Of a DNA stretch of 64,000 bases, positions 1-7,430 are shown in pieces. The notes below the pieces were generated by a model that did not search any database, was not told the origin of the DNA, and was given only the letters and a program-made list of their open reading frames with translations. Numbering within the stretch: position 1 is the stretch's first letter; each line of letters opens with the position of its first letter. Position numbers and translations under genes: made by a program. The stretch lies in contig CAWAVG010000002.1 of the NCBI GenBank assembly GCA_963785425.1, positions 496,001 through 560,000 on the forward strand. The letters run 5' to 3'. This DNA is from RYN-133 sp963785425. Its GTDB lineage: Bacteria; Actinomycetota; Actinomycetes; Mycobacteriales; Jatrophihabitantaceae.

Positions 1-314
1 GCTGCGGCGACCGGGCCGGGTTCATCGTCAACGCCCTGCTGTTCCCGTACCTCAACGACGCGATCAAGATGCTCGAGGCGCACTACGCGACCGCCGACGA
101 CATCGACTCGGCGATGAAGGTCGGCTGCGGTTATCCGATGGGCCCGTTCGAGCTGCTGGACGTGGTCGGCAACGACGTGTCGCTGGCCATCGAGCGCGAG
201 CTGTTCGAGGAGTTCCGCGAGCCCGGGTTCGCGCCGGCGCCGCTGCTCGAGCACCTCGTCACGGCGGGCCGCCTCGGCCGCAAGACCGGCAAGGGCTTCC
301 GCGACTACAGCTGA
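1..314 (+). CDS. hbd: 3-hydroxybutyryl-CoA dehydrogenase, C-terminal part
   Basis: The 5' end lies outside the window; about 103 C-terminal residues are read in frame from base 3 to a TGA at 312-314. The fragment carries the helical C-terminal domain of 3-hydroxyacyl-CoA dehydrogenases: an FIVNALLFPYLNDAI helix, the signature YPMGPFELLDVVG and the terminal GRKTGKGFRDY. This family oxidises 3-hydroxybutyryl-CoA to acetoacetyl-CoA with NAD(P)+, or runs the reverse reaction in assimilation. The adjacent ccr, epimerase, thiolase and meaB genes fit an acetyl-CoA assimilation or butyryl-CoA route. The NAD-binding domain cannot be examined, so cofactor preference is unknown. Transcription converges with the FilP-like gene. 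Confidence 0.88.
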   Translation, partial: CGDRAGFIVNALLFPYLNDAIKMLEAHYATADDIDSAMKVGCGYPMGPFELLDVVGNDVSLAIERELFEEFREPGFAPAPLLEHLVTAGRLGRKTGKGFRDYS

Positions 315-330
315 GCAGCGCGCGTCCGTC

Positions 331-398
331 GCGAGTGGTCACTTGTGGCGCGAGTGGTCAGCTATAAGTGACCACTCGGTGCATAAGTGACCACTCGC
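331..398. repeat. Nested inverted-repeat element, copy 1
   Basis: The inner hairpin has 10-bp perfect arms CGAGTGGTCA (351-360) and TGACCACTCG (369-378) around the loop GCTATAAG. It sits inside an outer pair, 331-348 and 381-398, matching at 16 of 18 positions. The element fills the gap between two convergent genes. Related copies lie at 14714-14779 and 17362-17429. There is no T-tract; a role as bidirectional terminator or 3'-end element is inferred. Confidence 0.85.
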
Positions 399-410
399 GG
401 GACAAAGAGG

Positions 411-1328
411 TCAGTCGGCGGGGAGGGCGGGCGCCTCGGCCTCGGAGCGCTCGATCTCGGCCCCGAGATTCGCGTGCAGTTCGCGCAGGTGCGCGTGCGA
501 GCGGTCGCGCAGTTCTGCCAGCCGCTTGACCTCGGCCTGGGCCGTCGCGATGAGTTCCGCGGCGAGCGCCTTCGACTCGGTGCGGCGCTGCTCGATCTCG
601 CGGTACGCGTCACTGCGGCGCCGGCGCAGCGTCATCTCGAAGTCCTCGTTCGCCCGGTCGCGGCGCACCCGCGCCTCGGCATCGAGCCGGTCGCGCTCGG
701 CCTCGGCCTCGGCGTCGAGACGTGTGCGCTCGGCGTCGGCGGCCTTCGTCAGCGACGCCTCTTGCGACTCCATGCGTTCACGCGTCTCGGCGAGTTCGGC
801 CTCGACCTCGCTGCGGTGCTTGTCGACCTCGGCCATCTTGGCGCGGAACATCTCGTCGGCCTGCGCCTTGCGTTGGGTGGCCTCGCCGGTGATGCGCTCG
901 GCCTCGGTCTGCGCAGCCGCGCGGGTACGCGCGGACGCGTCGGCCGCGCCGTTGCGGATGCGCTCGGCCTCCTCGTGGGCGTTCGAACGCAGCAGCGCCG
1001 CCTCGTTCTGCGCGGCCCGCAGGATCGCGGTGACGTGCGAGTCGACGTTGTCGGCCGTGACCTCTTCGGAGGCAGCGCGCAGTTGCCTGCGCAACGACTC
1101 GGCTTGAGCCTGAGAGCTCGCCAACTGGGCCGCGAGGTCGGCCGTCCGTGCGGCCGCGGCGTCGCGTTCGGCATTGGCGGCCCGGACGTCGGCATCGAGC
1201 CGCGCCAGGTACGAATCAACCTGCGCGCGGTCGTATCCGCGCATGACCGAGTCGAATCCGGGGTTCGCGTCGGTCAGCATGGGCAGGACATCGGTGTTCG
1301 AGCTGGTGTCTGCACGTCGATCGACCAT
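411..1328 (-). CDS. FilP/DivIVA-like coiled-coil protein
   Basis: This 305-residue protein has a short DivIVA-type N-terminal motif (NPGFDSVMRGYDRAQVDSY, about residues 22-40). A long Ala/Glu/Arg-rich coiled coil of roughly 225 residues follows, ending in an acidic tail. In Streptomyces, filP and scy encode coiled-coil cytoskeletal proteins of polar growth and, as I recall, sit beside the epimerase, thiolase and meaB genes. The same neighbourhood here, and a length close to FilP, support a FilP-like call. It is 53 bp downstream of ccr on the same strand, so it could be co-transcribed with it. No enzymatic motif is visible. A generic DivIVA-family protein is the alternative. Confidence 0.75.
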   Translation of the reverse strand: MVDRRADTSSNTDVLPMLTDANPGFDSVMRGYDRAQVDSYLARLDADVRAANAERDAAAARTADLAAQLASSQAQAESLRRQLRAASEEVTADNVDSHVTAILRAAQNEAALLRSNAHEEAERIRNGAADASARTRAAAQTEAERITGEATQRKAQADEMFRAKMAEVDKHRSEVEAELAETRERMESQEASLTKAADAERTRLDAEAEAERDRLDAEARVRRDRANEDFEMTLRRRRSDAYREIEQRRTESKALAAELIATAQAEVKRLAELRDRSHAHLRELHANLGAEIERSEAEAPALPAD

Positions 1329-1381
1329 GGCTCGATTGTCCCACTGCTACCCCTGGCGAGACCAACCTGGGAGGCGGACTT

Positions 1382-2710
1382 TCAGACTCCTCGGAACCGG
1401 TTGATCGCGTCGATGTGCTCGGCCCGCAACGCGGAGTCACGAACACCCAGACCCTCTTCCGGCGCCAGGCACAGCACTCCGACCTTGCCCTGGTGCATGT
1501 TGCGGTGCACGTCGTAGGCGGCCTGGCCGGTTTCGGCGAGCGGGTAGACCCGCGACAGCGTGGGGTGGATGGCGCCCTTGGCGATGAGCCGGTTCGCCTC
1601 CCACGACTCGCGGTAGTTCGCGAAGTGCGACCCGATGATCCGCTTGAGCGTCATCCACAGGTAGCGGTTGTCGTACTCGTGCATGTAGCCCGACGTCGAG
1701 GCGCACGTCGTGATGGTGCCGCCCCGCCGCGTGACGAACACGCTCGCGCCGAAGGTCTCCCGTCCCGGGTGCTCGAACACGATGTCGATGTCGTCGCCGC
1801 CGGTGAGCTCGCGGATCTTCTTGCCGAACCGCTTCCACTCGGACGGCTGCTGCTCGCCGTCCTTCCAGAACTGGTACCCCTCCGCCGACCGGTCGATGAT
1901 CAGCTCGGCGCCCATCGCCCGGCAGATCTCGGCCTTCTCCGGCGACGAGACGACGCACACCGGGATGGCCCCGCCGTTGAGCGCGTACTGCGTGGCGTAG
2001 CCGCCGAGACCGCCCGACGCGCCCCAGATCAGGACGGTGTCGCCCTGCTTCATGTTCGCGCCGTGGTGGCTGACGAGCTGGCGGTAGGCGGTCGAGTTGA
2101 CCAGGCCGGGGGCGGCGGCTTCCTCCCAGGTCAGGTGCCCCGGCTTGGGCATGAGCTGGTTCGACTTCACCAAGGCCAGCTCGGCCAGCCCGCCGAAGTT
2201 CGTCTCGAAGCCCCAGATGCGCTGCTGGGGATCCATCATCGTGTCGTCGTGGCCCTGCGGGTCCTCGAGCTCGACGGACAGGCAGTGGGCGACGACCTCG
2301 TCGCCGGCCTTCCAGCGGGTGACGCCCGGCCCCACGCGCAGCACGACGCCGGACAGGTCGGAACCGACCACGTGGTAGGGCAGATCGTGCTTGGCCGCCA
2401 GCGAGGACGAGGCGCCGTAGCGCTTGAGGAACCCGAACGTCGACACCGGCTCGAAGATGGACGTCCAGACGGTGTTGTAGTTGATCGCGCTCGCCATGAC
2501 GGCGACGATCGCCTCGCCCGGGCCGAGCTCGGGCGTGGGCACCTCCTGCAGGTGCAGGCTCTTGCGCGGGTCCTTGTCGCGGCTGGGGATGCCCTCGAAC
2601 ATGCCGACCTCGTCGGCGCGGACCACCTGTGCCTGGTAGGTGCCGGGGACGGGCAGCTCGGCGATCGAGTCGAGCTGATCGGTCAGGATCGCGGTGCGGA
2701 TGTCATCCAC
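1382..2710 (-). CDS. ccr: Crotonyl-CoA carboxylase/reductase
   Basis: The protein has 442 residues with a GTG start. It is a medium-chain dehydrogenase/reductase that converts crotonyl-CoA, CO2 and NADPH to ethylmalonyl-CoA, the key step of the ethylmalonyl-CoA pathway. The nucleotide-binding motif IWGASGGLGGYA is near residue 228. Residues matching the CO2-binding set described for the Kitasatospora enzyme are present: N79 in INYNTVW, F168-E169 in WGFETNFGG, and H362 in IIGSHFANYR. The carboxylating activity should therefore be intact, not just acyl-CoA reduction. The epimerase lies directly upstream on the same strand. A palindrome overlapping the epimerase stop (2757-2770) may regulate it. 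Confidence 0.95.
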   Translation of the reverse strand: MDDIRTAILTDQLDSIAELPVPGTYQAQVVRADEVGMFEGIPSRDKDPRKSLHLQEVPTPELGPGEAIVAVMASAINYNTVWTSIFEPVSTFGFLKRYGASSSLAAKHDLPYHVVGSDLSGVVLRVGPGVTRWKAGDEVVAHCLSVELEDPQGHDDTMMDPQQRIWGFETNFGGLAELALVKSNQLMPKPGHLTWEEAAAPGLVNSTAYRQLVSHHGANMKQGDTVLIWGASGGLGGYATQYALNGGAIPVCVVSSPEKAEICRAMGAELIIDRSAEGYQFWKDGEQQPSEWKRFGKKIRELTGGDDIDIVFEHPGRETFGASVFVTRRGGTITTCASTSGYMHEYDNRYLWMTLKRIIGSHFANYRESWEANRLIAKGAIHPTLSRVYPLAETGQAAYDVHRNMHQGKVGVLCLAPEEGLGVRDSALRAEHIDAINRFRGV

Positions 2711-2756
2711 GTCGAAGGCCTTTCACGTCGGTCGCGGTCGGTCGTGGGGGACGATG

Positions 2757-2770
2757 TTACTAGACGGTAA
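2757..2770. promoter_or_regulatory. Palindromic operator candidate upstream of ccr
   Basis: The sequence TTACTAGACGGTAA has TTAC/GTAA arms, extending to GTTAC/GTAAC at 2756-2771. It overlaps the stop codon of the epimerase gene and lies about 46 bp before the ccr start. A TAACAT hexamer on the minus strand overlaps one arm and could be a -10. Its left part resembles the operator candidate before the mutase gene at 15663. A TetR-type site is inferred; part of the palindrome is coding sequence, so chance is possible. Confidence 0.4.
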
Positions 2771-3191
2771 CTTGTTCCGCCGGTTGAACCAGCTCGACCA
2801 GGACTCCGCCGGCGTCCTTCGGGTGGATGAAGTTCACCCGCGAGTCGGACGTCCCCCGCCGGGGCTCGTCGTAGAGCAGCCGCAGGCCGCGCTCGCGCAG
2901 CGTCGCCGACACCGCATCGACGTCCTCGACGGTGTAGGCGACCTGCTGCACACCGGGCCCGTTGCGGTCGAGGAACTTCGCGATCGTGCTCTGCGGTGAC
3001 AACGGCGCGAGCAACTGGATGCGCGTTGTGCCGTCCCCGACGGCGAGCATCGCCTCGCGCACGCCCTGCTCCTCGTTGACCTCCTCGTGGACGCTCACGA
3101 TCCCGAACGTCTCGCGGTAGAACGCGATCGCGTCGTCGAGGTCCGGCACCGCGATTCCGACATGGTCGATCTTCGTGAACAGGCCATCCAT
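2760..3191 (-). CDS. mce: Methylmalonyl-CoA/ethylmalonyl-CoA epimerase
   Basis: This 143-residue protein of the vicinal-oxygen-chelate fold interconverts 2R and 2S isomers of methylmalonyl-CoA (and of ethylmalonyl-CoA in many homologues). The first module opens with the metal-ligand motif KIDHVGIAVPDLDDAIAFY and the second with VQQVAYTVEDVDAV. The acidic ligand region is ILVEL-like (GGVLVELVQP) at the C-terminus. It is transcribed toward ccr, with 49 bp between them, and diverges from the thiolase gene. It would connect the carboxylating reductase to a B12-dependent mutase. Confidence 0.92.
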   Translation of the reverse strand: MDGLFTKIDHVGIAVPDLDDAIAFYRETFGIVSVHEEVNEEQGVREAMLAVGDGTTRIQLLAPLSPQSTIAKFLDRNGPGVQQVAYTVEDVDAVSATLRERGLRLLYDEPRRGTSDSRVNFIHPKDAGGVLVELVQPAEQVTV

Positions 3192-3252
3192 CGCCTCATC
3201 GTGGCAACTGCAAGCGCTGTAGGTCCTGTCCGCGTGCCACCGGTCACAGCCG

Positions 3253-3276
3253 AGCCAGCCTCGTCCTGGCTAAGGT
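3253..3276 (+). promoter_or_regulatory. Inverted repeat and -10-like box before thiolase
   Basis: AGCCAG (3253-3258) and CTGGCT (3266-3271) form a 6-bp inverted repeat with a 7-bp spacer in the divergent epimerase/thiolase gap. Its right arm runs into TAAGGT (3271-3276), a -10-like hexamer for the thiolase gene. No convincing -35 was found. A repressor site is inferred. Confidence 0.3.
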
Positions 3277-3304
3277 TGACGCAATTCCTGCGAGGAGGTC
3301 GCTC

Positions 3305-4489
3305 ATGGCTGGATCGGTCATCGTCAACGGCGCACGCACGCCGATGGGCCGGTTGATGGGATCGCTGAAGGACTTCTCCGGCGCCGACCTCGGCGGCTTC
3401 GCCATCACGGCTGCGCTGGAGCGTTCGGGCGTCGCGCCCGAGCAGGTGCAGTACGTGATCATGGGTCAGGTGCTGCAGGCCGGCGCGGGGCAGATCCCGG
3501 CGCGTCAGGCCGCGCACAAGGCGGGCATCCCGCTGAACGTCCCGGCGCTCACCATCAACAAGGTGTGCCTGTCGGGCCTGGACGCGATCGCGCTTGCCGA
3601 CCAGCTGATCCGCGCCGGCGAGTTCGACATCGTCGTGGCCGGTGGACAGGAGTCGATGACCAACGCGCCGCACCTGCTGCCGAAGTCGCGTGCCGGGTAC
3701 AAGTACGGCTCGATCGAGATGCTCGATGCGATGGCCTTCGACGGCCTCACCGACATCTTCGAGAACATCCCGATGGGCGAGTCGACCGACAACGTCAACA
3801 AGAAGCTGTCGATCGGACGCGAGGAGCAGGACGAGTTCGCGGCACGTTCGCACCAGCGCGCTGCGATCGCCGCGAAGAACGGCGCCTTCGACGACGAGAT
3901 CACGCCGGTGCTGATCCCGCAGCGCAAGGGTGACCCGATCGAGTTCCGCGACGACGAGGGCATTCGGGCCGACACGACCGCCGAGTCGCTGGCCAAGCTG
4001 CGTCCCGCGTTCAACAAGGACGGCACGATCACCGCCGGGTCGGCGTCCCAGATCTCGGACGGGGCCGCCGCGGTCGTCGTCATGAGCAAGGCCAAGGCCG
4101 AGGAGCTCGGGCTGACCTGGATCGCCGAGATCGGTGCACACGGCAATGTCGCCGGTCCTGACAACTCGCTGCAGTCGCAGCCGTCCAACGCGATCAAGGA
4201 TGCATTGCGCAAGGAGAACCTCTCCGTCTCCGATCTCGACCTGATCGAGATCAACGAGGCGTTCGCAGCAGTCGGCATCCAGTCGATGAAGGACCTCGGC
4301 GTCAACGAGGACATCGTCAACGTCAACGGCGGTGCGATCGCGCTCGGCCACCCCATCGGCATGTCCGGCGCGCGGCTCGCGCTCACCCTCGCCTACGAGC
4401 TCAAGCGGCGCGGTGGCGGCACGGGTGCGGCCGCGCTGTGTGGCGGCGGTGGCCAGGGCGACGCGCTCATCCTGCACGTGCCGGCCTGA
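3305..4489 (+). CDS. atoB: Acetyl-CoA acetyltransferase (thiolase)
   Basis: This 394-residue thiolase has the full catalytic set: acyl-accepting C88 in INKVCLSGLD, H349 in GGAIALGHPIGMSGAR, and C379 in LCGGGGQGDA. It condenses two acetyl-CoA to acetoacetyl-CoA or runs the reverse reaction. The length and the QEMTN-like segment (GGQESMTNAPHLL) fit biosynthetic or ketolytic acetoacetyl-CoA thiolases. The start is an ATG with a GAGGAGG ribosome site a few bases upstream. meaB follows after 18 bp, indicating an operon. With ccr and the dehydrogenase at the window start it supplies the C4 arm of the pathway. Confidence 0.93.
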   Translation: MAGSVIVNGARTPMGRLMGSLKDFSGADLGGFAITAALERSGVAPEQVQYVIMGQVLQAGAGQIPARQAAHKAGIPLNVPALTINKVCLSGLDAIALADQLIRAGEFDIVVAGGQESMTNAPHLLPKSRAGYKYGSIEMLDAMAFDGLTDIFENIPMGESTDNVNKKLSIGREEQDEFAARSHQRAAIAAKNGAFDDEITPVLIPQRKGDPIEFRDDEGIRADTTAESLAKLRPAFNKDGTITAGSASQISDGAAAVVVMSKAKAEELGLTWIAEIGAHGNVAGPDNSLQSQPSNAIKDALRKENLSVSDLDLIEINEAFAAVGIQSMKDLGVNEDIVNVNGGAIALGHPIGMSGARLALTLAYELKRRGGGTGAAALCGGGGQGDALILHVPA

Positions 4490-4507
4490 TCTGCCGGCTG
4501 CCACCGC

Positions 4508-5479
4508 GTGCCCCGTCGCAACGTCGACCAAGCCGCGATCGACGACCTGGTCGAACGCACTCGCAAGTCCGAACCGCGGGCAGTAGCGCGACTGATCTCG
4601 CTCGTCGAGAACGATTCGCCGCGGCTGCGCGACGTCGCCGCCGCGCTCGCCCCACACGCCGGTCATGCCCAGTTCGTCGGGCTCACCGGCGCGCCGGGCG
4701 TGGGGAAGTCGACGACCACGTCCGCGCTGGTGACCACCCTGCGCGCGGCCGGCAAGACGGTCGGTGTGCTCGCGGTCGACCCGTCCTCGCCGTTCTCGGG
4801 CGGCGCCCTGCTCGGCGACCGCGTGCGGATGCAGGACCATGCCACCGACACCGGGGTGTTCATCCGGTCGATGGCTTCGCGCGGGCAACTGGGCGGGCTC
4901 TCGGGAGCGGTACCGCAGGCATTGCGGGTGTTGGACGTGGCCGGCTGCGACGTCGTGCTCGTCGAGACCGTGGGCGTCGGCCAGGCCGAGGTCGAGATCG
5001 CCTCGCTGGCCGACACGACGCTCCTGGTGCTCGCGCCGGGGATGGGTGACGGCATCCAGGCCGCGAAGGCCGGCATCATCGAGGTCGCTGACGTGTTCGT
5101 CGTCAACAAGGCCGATCGCGACGGCGCCGATCAGGTGGCGCGCGACCTGCGGTACATGCAGTCGCTGGGCGGGCGGCACAGCGACGCGGGCGCGTGGCGA
5201 CCGCCGATCGTGAAGACGTCGGCCGCCCGCAACGAGGGCATCGACGAGGTCGTCGCCGCGATCGAGAAGCACCGCACGTGGATGGAGGAGCACGGCGAAC
5301 TCGAACGCCGCCGCCGCGCCCGGGCGGCCACCGAGATCGAGGCGATCGCCGTGGGGGAGGTGCGGCAGCGCTTCGCAGCGGTTCACGGATCGAAGGCGCT
5401 CGACGCGGCAGCAGCGCGCGTCGTGGCCGGCGAGACCGATCCCTACGCCGCCGCCGAGGACCTCATCGCGACGCTCTAG
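4508..5479 (+). CDS. meaB: MeaB-type GTPase, acyl-CoA mutase chaperone
   Basis: This 323-residue G3E P-loop GTPase starts with GTG. Walker A is GAPGVGKST (61-69), followed by the AVDPSSPFSGGALLGDR switch region, the ETVGVGQAEVEI motif and the NKAD base-recognition motif. MeaB proteins guard and reactivate adenosylcobalamin-dependent methylmalonyl-CoA-type mutases, gating cofactor delivery with GTP. It follows the thiolase by 18 bp. The mutase large subunit at 15.7 kb is the likely client. Its stop overlaps that of the convergent hydrolase gene by 4 bp, so no hairpin element separates the two. Confidence 0.93.
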   Translation: MPRRNVDQAAIDDLVERTRKSEPRAVARLISLVENDSPRLRDVAAALAPHAGHAQFVGLTGAPGVGKSTTTSALVTTLRAAGKTVGVLAVDPSSPFSGGALLGDRVRMQDHATDTGVFIRSMASRGQLGGLSGAVPQALRVLDVAGCDVVLVETVGVGQAEVEIASLADTTLLVLAPGMGDGIQAAKAGIIEVADVFVVNKADRDGADQVARDLRYMQSLGGRHSDAGAWRPPIVKTSAARNEGIDEVVAAIEKHRTWMEEHGELERRRRARAATEIEAIAVGEVRQRFAAVHGSKALDAAAARVVAGETDPYAAAEDLIATL

Positions 5480-6678
5480 GTCGGCAACGACTCGATGAAC
5501 TGCATCGTGTACTTCAAGGTCAGCTCGGGGTGTTCGAACTGGGGTACGTGACCGCAGTCGTCGAGCACGATGGATCGCGCGTCCGGCAGGGCCTCGGTGA
5601 CGAACCGCGCGAATCCCGACGGCACGAGCACGTCGCGGTCGCCCCACAGGAACAGCGCGGGCGGTTTCAGCTCGGGCAACCGGTCCCAGAATCCGTCCGC
5701 GCCGAAGGGTTCGTCGAGATACACGTGCCGTAGCGCCGAGAAGGTGGCCAACCGGTTGGCGCGGATGCCCAGTACCCGCGCGAACTCGTCGATGGCCGAG
5801 TCGTACCAGGTGTCGGGCAGGCGCGACGGGTCGGCGAACAGGTTGCGCAGGCCGCGCATCGCGAGTGCGCGGGGTAGCCGCAGCGGCAGTGACACCACCT
5901 GATCGGGCACGAGACGCACGAACGGGACGAGCTGGCGCAGCTTGCGGAACGCGACGGCCGGGCACAGCAGCACCAGCCCGCGTACCGCGTCCGGCGCATC
6001 GAGCGCCGCCTGCAGGGCGGTCCGTCCACCGAGGCTGTTGCCGACGAGGACGGCGGGCTGCGAGCAGGTCTCGCGCAGGAAGGCCGCGAGCCACTTCCCG
6101 AGGTACGCCGCCCGGTGGGGCGAGGTCGTCGCCTGGGTGCCGCCGTGGCCGGGCAGGTCGGGCGCGAGCACGCGGTACGAGCGGGCGAGCGCCGGGATCA
6201 TCGGCAGCATCGAGGCATTCGTGGCCGACAGCCCGTGCACGAGCACCACCGGCGGGGCATCGTGCGGGCCCGACTCGAGGTAGAACGTCTCGATCCCGTC
6301 GGCGTGCACCGACCGGGTCAGCGTGCGCGAGTCGTCGGCGGGATCGCCCGGGAACAACCCGTCCAGCTGCAGCGCCAGCGCGAGGTTGCCACGCACGGTC
6401 AGGTCGCCGGCGAGGAACGCCTCGATACCGCTGCGCCGTCCGGACACGACATCGGTCAGGACGGGCATCGGCGCGCGAACGGTCGTCGTTGGCACGATGG
6501 GCATGCCGACGCGTGCCGAGGCCCGCCCGCGGTCGATGTCGACCGTCCAGCTCGCCAGGCCACCCGCCGTGAACAGGATCGTGGCATTCGTGTCGGCCAG
6601 CAGTGGGGAGTAGAGCCCGATCAGCCGATCGCGCAGCAACGGCAGCAGATCGGTATCGGACACGTGTCCATCTTGCAT
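5476..6678 (-). CDS. SCP2-like domain fused to alpha/beta hydrolase
   Basis: The 400-residue product has two parts. Residues ~10-115 look like a sterol-carrier (SCP2-type) lipid-binding domain, with a GIEAFLAGDLTVRGNLALAL segment. Residues ~125-400 are an alpha/beta hydrolase with oxyanion HGLS, nucleophile S215 in GNSLGG, acid D347 or D349 in WGDRDVLV, and H377 in DDCGHVPQFEHPE. The substrate is unknown; an acyl-CoA or lipid ester is plausible given the neighbours. It diverges from the crotonase at 6694 and converges with meaB. The first ATG was chosen because both candidate starts are close together. Confidence 0.8.
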   Translation of the reverse strand: MQDGHVSDTDLLPLLRDRLIGLYSPLLADTNATILFTAGGLASWTVDIDRGRASARVGMPIVPTTTVRAPMPVLTDVVSGRRSGIEAFLAGDLTVRGNLALALQLDGLFPGDPADDSRTLTRSVHADGIETFYLESGPHDAPPVVLVHGLSATNASMLPMIPALARSYRVLAPDLPGHGGTQATTSPHRAAYLGKWLAAFLRETCSQPAVLVGNSLGGRTALQAALDAPDAVRGLVLLCPAVAFRKLRQLVPFVRLVPDQVVSLPLRLPRALAMRGLRNLFADPSRLPDTWYDSAIDEFARVLGIRANRLATFSALRHVYLDEPFGADGFWDRLPELKPPALFLWGDRDVLVPSGFARFVTEALPDARSIVLDDCGHVPQFEHPELTLKYTMQFIESLPT

Positions 6679-6693
6679 CAGTACGATTCGCGG

Positions 6694-7365
6694 ATGCCCA
6701 GCCTGGACCGCGACGGAGAGGTCTTTCTACTCGACCTCGGCGATACCGAGAACCGCTTCCATCCCGACTGGCTCAAGGAGGTGCAGCAGCATCTCACCGA
6801 GATCGACGCCGCCGAGGGCGACCGCGCACTCGTCACGACCGCCACTGGGAAGTTCTTCTCGAACGGGCTCGATCTCGAGTGGCTGTCGCAGAACGGCGAA
6901 CGGTTCCTCGACTACGTCATCGACGTGCACGCAGTGCTCGCGCGGCTGCTGGCGCTGCCGGCGCCGACGGTCGCCGCTGTGCAGGGACACGCGTTCGCCG
7001 GCGGCGGCATGCTCGCCCTCGCGCACGACTTCCGGGTGATGCGCGCCGACCGGGGGTTCTTCTGCCTGCCCGAGGTCGACATCAACATCCCGTTCACCCG
7101 AGGCATGTCGGGGTTGATCCAGGGCAAGCTCTCGCACAAGGCGGCGCACGAGGCGATGACGACCGGACGGCGTTACGGGGGCACCGACGCGCTCGCCGCG
7201 GAAATCGTCGACGCGGTCGCGCACGAGGACGACGTGGTGTCCTCGGCGATCGAGCTGGCCCGTCCGCTCGCCGGGAAAGCGGGCACGACACTCGGGACGA
7301 TCAAGGAGCGCATGTACGCGGACGCTCTCGCGGCGCTGCGAGACACCGACCACCCGATCGACTGA
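6694..7365 (+). CDS. Enoyl-CoA hydratase/isomerase family protein
   Basis: This 223-residue crotonase-fold protein is shorter than classical hydratases (~260). The oxyanion segments are FFSNGLDLEWL and QGHAFAGGGMLALAHDF. CLPEVDINIPF has a glutamate where delta3,delta2-enoyl-CoA isomerases carry their catalytic acid, so an isomerase role is as likely as hydration. An ATG 27 bases after the end of the divergent hydrolase gene was chosen as start. It ends at a nested inverted repeat (7365-7430). Confidence 0.85.
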   Translation: MPSLDRDGEVFLLDLGDTENRFHPDWLKEVQQHLTEIDAAEGDRALVTTATGKFFSNGLDLEWLSQNGERFLDYVIDVHAVLARLLALPAPTVAAVQGHAFAGGGMLALAHDFRVMRADRGFFCLPEVDINIPFTRGMSGLIQGKLSHKAAHEAMTTGRRYGGTDALAAEIVDAVAHEDDVVSSAIELARPLAGKAGTTLGTIKERMYADALAALRDTDHPID

Positions 7366-7430
7366 CAGTGGTCAGTTCGGGCCTCAGTGGTCAGCTAGGA
7401 CCGACCACTGGGGCCGAAACTAACCACTGT
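7365..7430. repeat. Nested inverted-repeat element, CAGTGGTC variant
   Basis: Outer arms ACAGTGGTCAGTTCGGGCC (from 7365) and GGGCCGAAACTAACCACTGT (to 7430) enclose an inner pair CAGTGGTC (7385-7392) and GACCACTG (7403-7410). It lies between two convergent genes, begins at the last base of the crotonase stop and overlaps the stop of the DUF2127 gene. It has the same architecture as copy 1 but diverged arms. Confidence 0.75.

Noticed and set aside
331..398. GAGTGGTCA repeats as a CRISPR array
   Set aside because: Only four short arms occur per site, they are mutually inverted rather than direct, no spacers of uniform length exist and no cas gene is near.
1415..2770. A 451-codon plus-strand frame over ccr
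   Set aside because: It is an exact antisense shadow of crotonyl-CoA carboxylase/reductase with no recognisable domain.
3095..6094. A 999-codon open frame on the minus strand
   Set aside because: It is antisense to thiolase, meaB and hydrolase genes with clear family matches; its translation is low-complexity Arg/Ala/Gly typical of GC-rich shadow frames.
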